A stretch of 64,000 nucleotides of DNA. It comes from Kiritimatiellia bacterium. GTDB taxonomy: Bacteria; Verrucomicrobiota; Kiritimatiellia; RFP12; UBA1067. A program made the translations under genes and the position numbers. The notes beneath the pieces are model-generated. The model had not been told where the DNA came from and did not search any database. It saw nothing but the letters and a program-made list of their open reading frames with translations. Positions 40,859-51,010 of the stretch are shown in pieces. Location: positions 1-64,000 of the forward strand of contig JAFSTA010000149.1 of the NCBI GenBank assembly GCA_017450695.1, given 5' to 3'. Position 1 is the first letter of the stretch. The number at the start of each line of letters is the position of its first letter.

Positions 40859-40880
40859 TCCCCTTCCCTCTGTCCAAACA

Positions 40881-40913
40881 AAGCGGGCGGTCCAACCGGA
40901 CCGCCCGCTTTTT
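40881..40913. terminator. Bidirectional rho-independent terminator (rhaA / BspA-like gene)
   Basis: AAGCGGGCGGTCC (40881-40893) and GGACCGCCCGCTT (40898-40910), 13 perfect bp with loop aacc, then ttt on the plus strand; on the minus strand the stem is followed by TTTGTTT. It ends rhaA and probably the convergent 41-46 kb gene. Confidence 0.9.
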
Positions 40914-40972
40914 ATCATTGCGCAGCAGTTTTAAGTGCGGGTCGAAGCGGTCGAAAGCGACAGCATTCGAGA

Positions 40973-41027
40973 GCCTATGAGCGTGTACCACTGCAGAGTA
41001 CGGCATTGCCTCACACGCTCGATAGGC
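40973..41027. repeat. Long inverted repeat between rhaA and the BspA-like gene
   Basis: GCCTATGAGCGTGT (40973-40986) pairs with ACACGCTCGATAGGC (41013-41027), one bulged base, loop of 26 bp. No T-run. Possible second barrier or RNA structure in the 3' untranslated region of the 41053-46014 gene. Confidence 0.6.
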
Positions 41028-41052
41028 CTCCCGGCTTGCGCAAGGCGGCAGC

Positions 41053-44000
41053 CTACGGCAATTCCACCTCGACTTTGAAGAACCGGAAGGTTGAATCGCC
41101 GTCTTCAGGAACCTCTTGCCATTCATCCGAGAGATTCGCCTTGCCGAGCTTTCTGATGCGCGGGATGAAAGAGACGCCCGATCCATCCACCGTATGGCTG
41201 AACTCGAACATCGGGATGTCACCGTCCATCCAGAACCGCGTGATCTGGAAGTCGTCATCCGGGTCTTCGGGGGCGAGTCCAAGCAGGTAGCATTCCCAGA
41301 CCTTTCGCCCGTTCGCAGCATCATCCGTCGCAGCCCGATCCGTATTCTCCAAAAGCCACAGCGCAGGCACCGTCACGGTTTTGCCGCCCCCCACATTCAC
41401 GACCACATCGTCCGTACCGCTGTCGAGACCCCATTCCAACACTACATCTCCCGCTTCGTCCCCATATCCACCGACTGCGATGTAGTAGGTCGTTCCTTCC
41501 ACAGCGTTGAAAGTCACGGCGCTCGTCCTGTCATCATCCTCACCACCGTCATCGTTAACAGCAACCGTCCCCAGCGCATTCACGACGTTCCCCGTATAGA
41601 TACCGAGAACGGTGTCGAAATCAGAGCCTTGCGTCTGGAAAACAAAAGATGCGTTTGTTGGAGCCGTCCATTTCCACCACACAGTGGCGGTGGAAGCAAA
41701 CGTATTATTATTTTGTACTTCAAACGGAAGCGGCTCATCCTCTTCCGTGCTCGCGCCCAAGTTCGTACCGGTCACATGGCCGCTCACCCCACTGATCACC
41801 GTGGCGTTCGCGAAGTTGTCGTTGCCGGGCGCCTGAAGACGCTGCCAGCTCAAGGTGAAACCGCCGACGACATCGTTCCAGGTCGCAAGCGACACATAGT
41901 ACGTTGTTCCTTCCTCCACATCGAAGCTGACACTGTTACCGTCATCGTAACCGCAATCGTCCCACTCTTCATTTTCCTCGTCATAGCCATACGTCGCGAC
42001 AAGGTACAGCAAATCGTCCTCGTCGTTGTCCGCAGTCGCCAAGAACCGCACGTTCCCCGTAAACGGTGCGACCCATTTGTACCAAACCGTCCGTCCCGCA
42101 TCACCGTACTGCCAAATGCAGTCGTTGTCCGTAATCGTCGCACCCGCAAGCGTACCGGGGACACTGCCGGACTCGGTACTCGCAAGGACCTGCGCATCCT
42201 CATACTCGTCATTGGCGGGGGAAACATCCCAAGACAGCGTGAAATCGAACTCCTCGTTGCCTTCCCAATCGCGCCAGCTGGCGACCTCGATCCAATACAC
42301 CTTGTTGGAAGTGGCATTGATCGAGAGATCTGCCCAGACATCTCCCCTCCGAAGGCTTGCTTCAGACCACGATTCGTCCTCGGTGTCGTACCCCGCCGTT
42401 ATTCCGATATAGTAATACAAATCCAGACAGCCTCCGGCATCCGCAACCAAAAAGCGGTATCTTCCATCCGCCGGAGCCGTCCACCGGTACCACACTGTGG
42501 AACGATACTCTTTATCGCCGACATCCGGAATCAAGTCAACCAGCTCGCGGGAACTGTCAACGGTAGTCCCGTCAATACTGCCGCTTGCACCGGAAATCGT
42601 TGTCGCGGCGGCAAAATTGTCGTTGGCGGGCGGGTCTATCTCCTGCCAATGGGCATACAGTCTCGTCCACCCTTGCAAAACAACCGAATCACACGTCACC
42701 TCCTCGCCATCCTCCGCTGCCGTGAACCATCCGCAGAACCGGAAGTGTCCCGTCCCGTTCCAGACGGTTTCGGGCAAGAAACCGATCGCATAACCGTTCA
42801 CGACATGCTTTTCCGTAGCCGCCGTCACGCCATCGTTCACATCCATCAGAAGAATACGCGTGACAACGGGGGCTGTCACGAAATTCCTCACCCAGCCGCA
42901 GTCTTCACCATTCGATACGCTACTGTCTTTGGCGTATTCAAACCGTATCGTGTGGGTGCCGGATTCCGCAACAGCGATGGAAACGGTAGCCCAATTCTCC
43001 ATGATCCCGCTGATGGGGGAGAGCATCTCGTTTCCGTCGAGATAACAATGCAACAGATCATAACCGCTTTCAGATGAAGTCTTCCAACTGAACGAAACCA
43101 GACACGGCGCATTCGTCACGTCGATCTCAACCCATGTAGATTGGTTGTCGGAGATTGCGCCGCTCCGCCAGCTGTCGTCATTCTCTACCGTCCACGGCTT
43201 GTTCGCGCTCATCCCGGAGAACGGAGATTCCACCCAGTGCGCGTAGAGCGTCGTGTCGCCGCTCACGACTGTCACGCGCGTACCGCCGACCGCCGCCGTG
43301 AACCACCCCTCTAACAGGTGGCCAGCAAACACAGGCACGGAAGGGGGCGTGACTGCGGTTCCGTCCCATGCGGAAACCGTGCGCGTCGTTTCCCCGCCAA
43401 ACGTCCCTCCATTCGCGTCGAAAGTTACCCTCCGCTCCTCAATGGGAACAACACTCCAGTTCCGCACCAGACAGTACAAACTAGATTCAGGCCGACCTTG
43501 ATAGAGCAACGACTCGAGTTCAAAACGTATCGTATGCGTTCCTTCATCCCGAAAGCTCCGGGAAAACTCGGTCCACTCATCAAACTCGCCACCCCCGGCA
43601 ACCTGCGCCCCGTCCACATATACCGACAAAAATCCATTTATACGCATCCACTGGAAGGTAACCAGGCACGGTCCCTCGACCGTAATTTCCGCCCAGCTGT
43701 TCGTCCCGGATGGCATCGCGCCGTTCCGCCAGTTTCCATCTCCGTCCAACATCCACGGATATTCTTCGCTCATCCCGGAGAAGGGCGATTCCACCCAGTG
43801 CGCATAGAGCGTCATGTCGCCGGTCACGACTGTCACGCGCGTTCCGCCGACCGCCGCCGTGAACCACCCCGCGAACAGCTGCCCGTCCGATACGGGCATG
43901 GGAAAAGCCACGGTCTCCGTCCCATCTTTGGCAGTAGTCGTTTCCGTCGCCGCCCCGCCGAACGCACCCCCGTTGGCGTAAAGGGTAATGGTATATTCGG

Positions 44001-46014
44001 GAATCTCGTAATACATAATCGTGCAACCGTCCGGCACGGAGAATCTGCCCCTCAAAGTATCGGGCGCATAAACCGTCAGATTTGCACATCCGTAGAACGG
44101 ATTCTCGGAGATGGATTGCACGCCAGCGGGAATCCGGATCTCACGAAGCGAGGAACAGTAGCCAAAAGCGCCCCAGGCAATATTATTGAGGGATACGGGC
44201 AGCGACACGCTTTGCAACGCGGCATCGTTCCCAAACGCGTGTTCACCGATACTCGTCACGCCTTCGGGGACAACGATGTTCGTCACGGAAGCCGTTCTAA
44301 AGTTCCACCCCGAAAGAGCCTCCGAACCGATGGCGGTCAAGACTTGTCCGTTCAGATGGTCGGAGATGACTAGGTTTTCAGGCGCAATGCCGTGGATGCC
44401 GGCCAATGTTCTTTTTTTGATGACAAGCGAGAATGGCTTGGCGGCCTCATACGGCGTGCCGGCAAACGCTGTGGCGTCAATGTCGATGTCCTCTTCCGTA
44501 CCGGCGAACGTGACCGTCTCCAAACAGGAACAATTAGCGAAGGCTTGCGCGTCAATTGCCACCATGTTTGCCGGGATCACGATCGAAGTGAAATTCTCGT
44601 TCTCACACCCTCCGAATGCATTGTATCCAATGGTCTTCAGTCCTTCCGGGAAAGCTACGGACAGAAGGTTATCGTTGCAGTAGAATGCGACTCCGCCGAT
44701 CCGTTCCGTACCGGGGGCGACAGCAATGTTTCCGCCTTTGGCGTGGGGGCATGCCACGAGTTCCTTGCCATTCTTTGTGTAGAGGATTCCGTCCACGCTT
44801 TTGTAGGCTGGATTATCGGCGGCGACTGTAATGTTCGTAAGATCCCATGCACAAGGAAATGCGTAACAAGATATGTTGAGCACACTCCTCGGAACGAAAA
44901 TCGAAGTGGCGCACGAATCATCAAAGACATTGTCGGCGATCTCGACAACCCGTTTTCCGTCGATCTCACCGGGTACGGTAAACTCGCCGAACGGCATCGG
45001 CGAAATCGCTGGCTCCAGCAAGGATCCGTCGTCATCGTAAACTGGCGAAAGCGTCACAGTCCCGTCACCATTGTCGATGTAACCATACGTGTATTCGATC
45101 TGCGGGATGCTGCCTGTGTAATAATAGACACACCCGGCATCGCCAAATACGTCCTCCTCGTCGATCACACCATTCAGCGACTCCGGCACAAGGGCGATAC
45201 GCAAATCGCATCCGTCGAACGCGGCGTCTCCGATACTCGTCACGCCGACCGGTATCGTCACGCTCCTCAATTCAGAGCAATCCGCAAACGCATACTCACC
45301 GATGCTCGTCACGCCGACCGGTATCGTAACGGAAACAAGCCCGACGCAATTGTAAAACGTCTCATCCTCGATTCTCGACACGCCATTCGGGATTTCCACG
45401 ACCTTCAACCCTTCGCACCAGCTGAACGCCTCCGAACCGATACTCGTTACACCGGCGGGAATATCCACGCGCGTCAAGCCGCTGCAATTGGCGAACGCCC
45501 TTGTATCAATGCTTGTCACACTGCTTGGGATGGAAACATTGGTGAGGCTGCCGCAATCTTGGAACAGACATTCGCCCAAACGCGCCACACCATTCGGGAT
45601 CTTGATGTCGAGCAGGCTGTCACAACAGTTGAACGCATAATCCCCGATGCTGGTCACGCTTGCGGGAATCGTCACGCTTTCCAGACTGGAACACCCATCG
45701 AACGCGCTTTCCCCGATTTTCGTCGCGCCGTTCGGGATCACCACGCCCGTCAAGTCGATGCAATCCAGAAAGGCTCCATCGCCGATGCTGGTCACGGTCT
45801 TTCCGCCGAGGGTTGCAGGAATGGTCAAAATCCCCTCCGGTTCCGGCGAAACGGCGGTGAGAAAATCCCCGTCCTCGTCTTCATTGTAAATCTCCGCCGT
45901 GCCGCCGACGATCCGGTATGTCCAGGTATAACCGCCGACCTCTTCCTCAACCGCCGCGACCCTCATTGCGGTTGACATCGCAGCCACCAGCAGCATCGTT
46001 ACAGACTTTTTCAT
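41053..46014 (-). CDS. Giant BspA-type LRR_5 surface protein with InlB-type repeats
   Basis: 1653 residues from ATG 46014 (GGAG 10 bp upstream). Signal peptide 'SVTMLLVAAMSTAMRVAA'. Two blocks of LRR_5 repeats ('VTSIGEYAFADCSELRSV' type, ~60-290 and ~390-690), three Listeria-Bacteroides/InlB B-repeats ending 'LYAHW', two 'SPFSGMS..PW' domains with 'FQWM'/'FSWK' strands, three similar modules 'NDNFAAATTISGASG' to 'STVWYRWTAP' of PPC-like type, and a C-terminal ~110-residue domain ('RFWMDGDIPMFEFSHT', 'ANLSDEWQEVPEDG', ending 'FFKVEVELP') that I associate with Kiritimatiellae surface proteins. Likely exported adhesin or glycan-interacting protein; the C-terminal part may be a sorting signal. 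Exact domain count uncertain. Confidence 0.88.
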   Translation of the reverse strand: MKKSVTMLLVAAMSTAMRVAAVEEEVGGYTWTYRIVGGTAEIYNEDEDGDFLTAVSPEPEGILTIPATLGGKTVTSIGDGAFLDCIDLTGVVIPNGATKIGESAFDGCSSLESVTIPASVTSIGDYAFNCCDSLLDIKIPNGVARLGECLFQDCGSLTNVSIPSSVTSIDTRAFANCSGLTRVDIPAGVTSIGSEAFSWCEGLKVVEIPNGVSRIEDETFYNCVGLVSVTIPVGVTSIGEYAFADCSELRSVTIPVGVTSIGDAAFDGCDLRIALVPESLNGVIDEEDVFGDAGCVYYYTGSIPQIEYTYGYIDNGDGTVTLSPVYDDDGSLLEPAISPMPFGEFTVPGEIDGKRVVEIADNVFDDSCATSIFVPRSVLNISCYAFPCAWDLTNITVAADNPAYKSVDGILYTKNGKELVACPHAKGGNIAVAPGTERIGGVAFYCNDNLLSVAFPEGLKTIGYNAFGGCENENFTSIVIPANMVAIDAQAFANCSCLETVTFAGTEEDIDIDATAFAGTPYEAAKPFSLVIKKRTLAGIHGIAPENLVISDHLNGQVLTAIGSEALSGWNFRTASVTNIVVPEGVTSIGEHAFGNDAALQSVSLPVSLNNIAWGAFGYCSSLREIRIPAGVQSISENPFYGCANLTVYAPDTLRGRFSVPDGCTIMYYEIPEYTITLYANGGAFGGAATETTTAKDGTETVAFPMPVSDGQLFAGWFTAAVGGTRVTVVTGDMTLYAHWVESPFSGMSEEYPWMLDGDGNWRNGAMPSGTNSWAEITVEGPCLVTFQWMRINGFLSVYVDGAQVAGGGEFDEWTEFSRSFRDEGTHTIRFELESLLYQGRPESSLYCLVRNWSVVPIEERRVTFDANGGTFGGETTRTVSAWDGTAVTPPSVPVFAGHLLEGWFTAAVGGTRVTVVSGDTTLYAHWVESPFSGMSANKPWTVENDDSWRSGAISDNQSTWVEIDVTNAPCLVSFSWKTSSESGYDLLHCYLDGNEMLSPISGIMENWATVSIAVAESGTHTIRFEYAKDSSVSNGEDCGWVRNFVTAPVVTRILLMDVNDGVTAATEKHVVNGYAIGFLPETVWNGTGHFRFCGWFTAAEDGEEVTCDSVVLQGWTRLYAHWQEIDPPANDNFAAATTISGASGSIDGTTVDSSRELVDLIPDVGDKEYRSTVWYRWTAPADGRYRFLVADAGGCLDLYYYIGITAGYDTEDESWSEASLRRGDVWADLSINATSNKVYWIEVASWRDWEGNEEFDFTLSWDVSPANDEYEDAQVLASTESGSVPGTLAGATITDNDCIWQYGDAGRTVWYKWVAPFTGNVRFLATADNDEDDLLYLVATYGYDEENEEWDDCGYDDGNSVSFDVEEGTTYYVSLATWNDVVGGFTLSWQRLQAPGNDNFANATVISGVSGHVTGTNLGASTEEDEPLPFEVQNNNTFASTATVWWKWTAPTNASFVFQTQGSDFDTVLGIYTGNVVNALGTVAVNDDGGEDDDRTSAVTFNAVEGTTYYIAVGGYGDEAGDVVLEWGLDSGTDDVVVNVGGGKTVTVPALWLLENTDRAATDDAANGRKVWECYLLGLAPEDPDDDFQITRFWMDGDIPMFEFSHTVDGSGVSFIPRIRKLGKANLSDEWQEVPEDGDSTFRFFKVEVELP
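43211..43310 (-). repeat. Internal direct repeat in the giant gene (copy 1)
   Basis: catcccggagaacggagat, gtcacgcgcgtaccgccgac and cgccgtgaaccacccc are ~95% identical to 43772-43872. The repeated segment encodes 'GWFTAAVGGTRVTVV.GD', 'TLYAHWVESPFSGM', so it is one InlB-type repeat plus the start of the next domain. Confidence 0.85.
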
Positions 46015-47102
46015 CTTATCATTCTCCCGTTTGTCCACGCAACCTCGTCCGGCAGAAGCTTCCGAAAAACCGCTCGCGCACTACGCCATCCATGAGCGAT
46101 ACTAGCCTTCCCCGAACAGTCCTGTGGAAGGAATTACAGTATCAAATCACCATACCGAATTCAAGCAGGAAAGTTTAGCCCGAAACCCGGAGTGCGCAGC
46201 TGTGGAATTCAACAAGCGCATACGGTACTCAGACACGGAAAGTTTCATGTCATGGTCTCACTCAGTGTTCGCAAAGTTACCCTAAGTTCCCCTGTTGCTT
46301 TTACCGGACAACGGTTTTGATCTCTCGCGGAGACGCGGAGATTCTGCAAGTTTGCGGCGGTTTCGCGTGTCGATCACTTTCGATAGCAATCGGTTATTCC
46401 CTGCTGCCCCCCTGCTTCTCAGCCTCTCAGCTTTTCAGCTGGCGCATAGCGCCCTTGCGTACTCTGCGCTCTCGGCGGCTCTGCGTGAGAACCCAAAAGA
46501 GAAATTGAGGATTACTGGTTATTCCACGAGGGAATTTCAAAACCACGGAATACACGGAATCGCAGGGTTACGAAACTCGTGTTTTTCCCGTGTGTTCCTT
46601 GGTTGAACAACCGATAGGCGGGAGGTTTTGCAATTGGCTCCCCCTTTGCGAATGTTACGGACTTTGCGTGAGGTTTAATTTCCGACCTTGGATTGCGAGA
46701 AATACGAGGGCGCTTTTTATTCATTCCGATTCCTCCGATGCGCTCGCCAACGCTTGCGCCTTTGAGGGGTTAAGCACGTTCGCGCTCCTATCGACCAAAT
46801 CGGTGTTTTCTGGCACATCCAAGAATTGTGGTGAATTGCGAAGATGCACCCAACCCAACCGTTCCGTTTACCGGACACCGATTTTACTCACACAGAGAAC
46901 GGTCGCTGTGCACGCGCCTTGTGGAACACGGAATGCGCTTGACGGCGTGTAACTGGTTGGCTACACTGAATGGGCGATGCAACGATGGGCGTGGAGCATG
47001 GATCGGCTCTCTCCTGACGCAGATTTCGGAAGGTCGGCGAACGGGCATCGCTCGCTTGAACGGATGGACAGATAATCACATCAGAAACAAGGAACATTCC
47101 TC
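46015..47102. other. Intergenic, about 1.1 kb with dispersed-repeat fragments
   Basis: No gene is supported on either strand. At 46450-46620 there are fragments of repeat family 1 in scrambled order: gcgtactctgcg, ctctgcgtgagaacccaaaa, ccacggaatacacggaa, gtgtttttcccgtgtgttcc. At 46283-46320 the family 1 beginning (accctaagttcccctgttg) is recognisable. The long open frames in 46590-46950 translate these repeats and have no start signal. Confidence 0.6.
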
Positions 47103-49043
47103 ATGGATCAGCGGTTTGGATATTGCAGGGTTGGGTCGGCCGTACCGGTCATCAGGCCGGGGGCGGTCCGGGAAAATGTCGCGGCAATGGCAAATTTCAT
47201 TTCCCGGTGCGGAAGCGAATCGATCGATGTGCTGGTTTTCCCGGAATTGTGCGTCACCGGCTACACCTGCGCGGATCTCTTTTACCAGGACGCCTTGCTG
47301 GACGCGGCGGAAGGGGACTTCCGCGAGCATTTCCTGAAACCGAGCGGGTGCGTCAACACACTTTTCCTCGTCGGATTCCCCGTGCGCGTGCGCGGACAAC
47401 TCTTCAACTGCGCCCTCGTCTGCCACGCCGGTTCCGTCATCGGAATTGTCCCCAAAACCTTTTTGCCGAACACCCGCGAATTTTACGAGCGGCGTTGGTT
47501 TTCCTCGGCCGCCGACGCGCAAGTCAGCGAAGTCTCCATCCTCGACGCTTCCGAACCGGTTCCCTTCGGCACCGACTTGGTTTTCCAGGCGGATTCGGAC
47601 CAGCGGTTGTGCGTAGGGGTTGAAATCTGTGAGGATTTCTGGGCGCCGGTTCCTCCAAGTACGCGTCTCGCCTTGCAGGGCGCTACCGTTCTGTGCAACC
47701 TCTCCGCCAGCAATGAACTGGTCGGGAAGGCGGATTACCGGCGTGATCTGGTGCGCCAGCAATCCGCGCGTTGTCTTGCCGCCTACGCCTACGCAGGCGC
47801 GGGCGTGGGCGAATCCTCCACCGACCTCGTGTTCGGGGGACACGCCCTGATCGCCGAGAACGGGCGAATCCTGCGCGAGAACACCCGCTTCACGCACGAC
47901 GAATCCCTCACGCTGGCGGATGTGGATTTGCCCGCACTCTGTTTCGACCGCCGCCAAAACGCCTCGTACGCATTCAGCGCGGCGAGATCGGAAACGGTGC
48001 GTCGCGTCTTCTTTACGCCGTCGGATTCCTGTAGCGGGAAGCAGTTGCTGCGTCCCGTGGATCCGCATCCGTTCGTGCCGTCGAACGCTGCGGTCCGAAC
48101 CGCGCGATGCGAGGAGATCTTCGCCATCCAGAGCGCGGGGCTGGCGACGCGCCTCCGTCACACCGGTTGCCGCCATGCGGTAATCGGCATCTCCGGCGGA
48201 TTGGACTCCGCGCTCGCCCTGCTGGTGACGGTGGAAGCGTTCCGTCTGCTCGGCGCGGGCCGGAGCGGGATCCATGCCGTCACGATGCCGGGGTTCGGCA
48301 CGACAAAACGAACCAAAGGCAATTCGGATTTGCTCTGCCAAGGGCTAGGCGTTCCGCTGCAAACGATCGACATCACCTCCGCCTGCCGCCAGCATCTCGC
48401 GGACCTGAAGCATTCGGAATCCGTCCACGACATCACCTACGAAAATGCACAAGCGCGCGAACGGACGCAGATTCTGATGGATCTGGCCAATCAGGTCGGC
48501 GGCATGGTGATCGGCACCGGCGACCTCTCCGAACTCGCGCTGGGATGGTGTACCTACAACGGCGACCACATGAGCATGTACGGCGTGAACGGTGGCGTCC
48601 CGAAAACGTTGATGCGCTATCTCGTCCGCTGGTACGCCGACACGAAAGCGAACACGGATACGGCGACGGCGCTCACCGATATTCTCGACACGCCTGTTTC
48701 ACCCGAACTCCTCCCCGCCGACGAGAAGGGGGAGATCGCGCAGAAGACGGAAGACAAGCTGGGACCTTACGAGGTCCACGACTTTTTCCTCTACGAGCTG
48801 GAACGTCACGGGACTCCCCCCGAAAAGATCAAGTACCTGGCAGGGATCGCCTTTGCGGGCGTTTACACGGCGGAACAGATCGACCGTTGGTTCGACACCT
48901 TCACGCGCAGGTTTTTCAGCCAGCAGTTCAAGCGTTCCTGTCTGCCGGACGGTCCGAAGGTCGGATCGATCAACCTCTCCCCGCGCGGGGACTGGCGTAT
49001 GCCGAGCGATGCCTCCGCAGAGGCTTGGCGAACAGAGAAATAG
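47103..49043 (+). CDS. nadE: Glutamine-dependent NAD+ synthetase
   Basis: 646 residues in the usual two parts. The N-terminal nitrilase-type glutaminase has the triad E48 ('FPELCVTGY'), K118 ('IVPKTFLPN') and C176 ('GVEICEDFW'). The C-terminal synthetase has the ATP pyrophosphatase loop 'ISGGLDSALAL' (S364-S369), 'MPGFGTT' and 'GTGDLSELALGWCTYNGDHM'. It converts nicotinate adenine dinucleotide to NAD+ using glutamine nitrogen, ammonia passing through an internal tunnel. AAGGAA lies 8 bp before the ATG. The next gene starts 14 bp downstream, so co-transcription is likely but without functional link. Confidence 0.96.
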   Translation: MDQRFGYCRVGSAVPVIRPGAVRENVAAMANFISRCGSESIDVLVFPELCVTGYTCADLFYQDALLDAAEGDFREHFLKPSGCVNTLFLVGFPVRVRGQLFNCALVCHAGSVIGIVPKTFLPNTREFYERRWFSSAADAQVSEVSILDASEPVPFGTDLVFQADSDQRLCVGVEICEDFWAPVPPSTRLALQGATVLCNLSASNELVGKADYRRDLVRQQSARCLAAYAYAGAGVGESSTDLVFGGHALIAENGRILRENTRFTHDESLTLADVDLPALCFDRRQNASYAFSAARSETVRRVFFTPSDSCSGKQLLRPVDPHPFVPSNAAVRTARCEEIFAIQSAGLATRLRHTGCRHAVIGISGGLDSALALLVTVEAFRLLGAGRSGIHAVTMPGFGTTKRTKGNSDLLCQGLGVPLQTIDITSACRQHLADLKHSESVHDITYENAQARERTQILMDLANQVGGMVIGTGDLSELALGWCTYNGDHMSMYGVNGGVPKTLMRYLVRWYADTKANTDTATALTDILDTPVSPELLPADEKGEIAQKTEDKLGPYEVHDFFLYELERHGTPPEKIKYLAGIAFAGVYTAEQIDRWFDTFTRRFFSQQFKRSCLPDGPKVGSINLSPRGDWRMPSDASAEAWRTEK

Positions 49044-49057
49044 AAGGAATTCAAGAC

Positions 49058-51010
49058 ATGAAAAAATCGACCGTCGTTTTCTTGGGTGTTTTGACGTTGA
49101 CAGCCGCCGCGTTCGCACGGGATCCCTTCATGATGATCCGATTCCGGTCGGGGCAGAATGAAAACGAGGAAACCTGGAATGAGACGTTCGCCATGCTGAA
49201 GCGATATCGCCAGGCGTGCGACGAGGTCTGGTTCTCGACCGGACTGGGCGTCCCCCCGCTCTCGTGGCATGAAGCGCACGCAAAGCGGTTGGCCGCCGCC
49301 GCCGAACAGTTGCGTTCGGTCGGCATCCTTCCGAGCATCCAGTTCCAGGCGACACTGGGGCATACCGACGAAATCTCCGCCGGGTTCGACTGTTCCGCCA
49401 AAACATGGGGCGGATTCACGGGGCGCGACGGAACCGAATGCAAACTGGTCAACTGTCCGCGCCAGCCCGCGTTTCTCGCGTACTGCGAAGCCGCCGCCAA
49501 ACTCTATGCGGCCTGGAAGCCCGCCTGGGTGTGGATTGATGATGATCTGCGCGGACAATGGCATCCTCCCGTGAAAGAAGGCGGCTGTTACTGTGCCACC
49601 TGCCTCCAAGCCTTCTCGCAACAGGAAGGAAAGGAGTACACGCGGGAATCCCTCGTGCAAGAACTGGCGAAGAACGAACTCTTGGCAAAACGCTGGAATC
49701 GTTTCCGCGACGAATCGCTGGCGCAAGTCGCGAAGGTCATCACGCGCGCCGTCCACGAAATCTCGCCCGACACGCGCATGGGAATGCAGCACGGAGGCAG
49801 TGTGCCGCTGGCGATTTTCGAGGCGATGGCCGACGCATCCGGCCGCAAGGTCGCCTCCCGTCCGGGAGGTGGCGCCTACTTCGACCACAACCCGTATTCG
49901 CTCATCGGCAAGGCGTTCGAACTCTCGCGTCAGGTCGGACGACTCCACACCTCCCCCGCGATTGAATCGTTCTGCCCGGAAATCGAAACCTGCCCCCGTT
50001 CGTTCACCTGCAAGACCGCGCACGGCATTGCCTTGGAGTCCTTGCTGACGCTCTCCTTCGGGATGGACTCGATTTCCTATTTCATCATGGATCCCAAGCT
50101 GGAGTCCCCAGCCTGGTACGGTTCCGCCCTGATGAGCGAACTCGCGGCGGATGCACCCCTCTTCCGGGATTACGAAGCGTTCAACCGAGGCACGTTCCCC
50201 GGCGGTCTTGCGGGCGACTCCCCTCTCGCGTTCTCCTGTCTCGGCATTCCATTCTGTCCAGGTTCGCCGCATCTCAGCGGACACCTGTTGTCCGAGAGCG
50301 GTGCGCGTTCGTTGCCTGCCGATGACATCCGCCGTATCCTCTCCGGGGGAGTTCTGCTGGACGGTGCCGCCGTTACCGTTCTGCAACAGCGCGGTTTCAC
50401 CAACGAAATGGACGGCTTGACCGCGCAGAAACTTCCGGCGGGACTTCACGAAGTCTTCACGGATGATGAACTCAACCAAGGGATGGTGAACGGGTACCAC
50501 CGGGGAAATGTCGCCTACCAGTTCCACGTGGAGTCGGATACCGCGCGAATCATCGGGCGCTACGAGAAATGGAACGGGGAGGACGCGGGGATTGCCTCGA
50601 TTCTGCTGGAGACCGCGCAGGGTGCGCGAATCGCGGCGTTCGGATGCAGCGGATTCCAAGCCGAGGCGTTGAGCCGCAACCGGATCCGGCAACTGGCGAG
50701 GGCCGCCGACTGGGTCACGCAAGGGACGCTTCCCGCGTTGGCGGAAGACCCCGCGCAATGCCTTGTCGTGCCGCGTGTAGAGAAGAACGGAGATTTGCGG
50801 AGCGTGACGGTTCTCAACACGACGATCGACCAGCTGCCTCCGCTCACGGTCAAAATGCGAAAAGCGCCGAAAGACCTGGAGAACGCGCAATGGATCGCAA
50901 TCGGGGAACGGCCTGTCGGTCTCCGCATCACACGGCAGGGCGAAGACGCGTTCGTCACCATTCCTGCCATCGCACCGTGGAACATCGGCTGGATCCGCCT
51001 CGCCGAGTAA
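49058..51010 (+). CDS. Secreted protein of unknown family, glycosidase-like
   Basis: 650 residues. The ATG at 49058 with AAGGA 11 bp upstream begins a clear signal peptide ('STVVFLGVLTLTAAAFA'); the frame is also open upstream but there it is the shadow of nadE. 'PAWVWIDDDLRGQWHPPVKE' followed by 'GCYCATCLQAF' has the look of a TIM-barrel glycoside hydrolase with an acid pair and a CxxC pair; a beta-galactosidase-like C-terminus ('VAYQFHVESDTARIIGRYEK', 'SVTVLNTTIDQLPPL', ending 'APWNIGWIRLAE') follows. I recognise no named family. It is 14 bp after nadE. Extracellular glycan hydrolysis is a guess from fold-like features. Confidence 0.7.
   Translation: MKKSTVVFLGVLTLTAAAFARDPFMMIRFRSGQNENEETWNETFAMLKRYRQACDEVWFSTGLGVPPLSWHEAHAKRLAAAAEQLRSVGILPSIQFQATLGHTDEISAGFDCSAKTWGGFTGRDGTECKLVNCPRQPAFLAYCEAAAKLYAAWKPAWVWIDDDLRGQWHPPVKEGGCYCATCLQAFSQQEGKEYTRESLVQELAKNELLAKRWNRFRDESLAQVAKVITRAVHEISPDTRMGMQHGGSVPLAIFEAMADASGRKVASRPGGGAYFDHNPYSLIGKAFELSRQVGRLHTSPAIESFCPEIETCPRSFTCKTAHGIALESLLTLSFGMDSISYFIMDPKLESPAWYGSALMSELAADAPLFRDYEAFNRGTFPGGLAGDSPLAFSCLGIPFCPGSPHLSGHLLSESGARSLPADDIRRILSGGVLLDGAAVTVLQQRGFTNEMDGLTAQKLPAGLHEVFTDDELNQGMVNGYHRGNVAYQFHVESDTARIIGRYEKWNGEDAGIASILLETAQGARIAAFGCSGFQAEALSRNRIRQLARAADWVTQGTLPALAEDPAQCLVVPRVEKNGDLRSVTVLNTTIDQLPPLTVKMRKAPKDLENAQWIAIGERPVGLRITRQGEDAFVTIPAIAPWNIGWIRLAE

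Noticed and set aside
39521-40918. 465-codon minus-strand frame antisense to rhaA
   Set aside because: It mirrors the strongly conserved rhamnose isomerase frame. No start signal or family match; it exists because high GC3 suppresses stops on the other strand.
46590-46952. Open frames in the 46-47 kb gap
   Set aside because: They translate dispersed-repeat fragments and have no start signal.
48107-49057. Upstream extension of the 49-51 kb gene inside nadE
   Set aside because: The frame is open but lies in the nadE shadow; a clear signal peptide and ribosome site begin at 49058.
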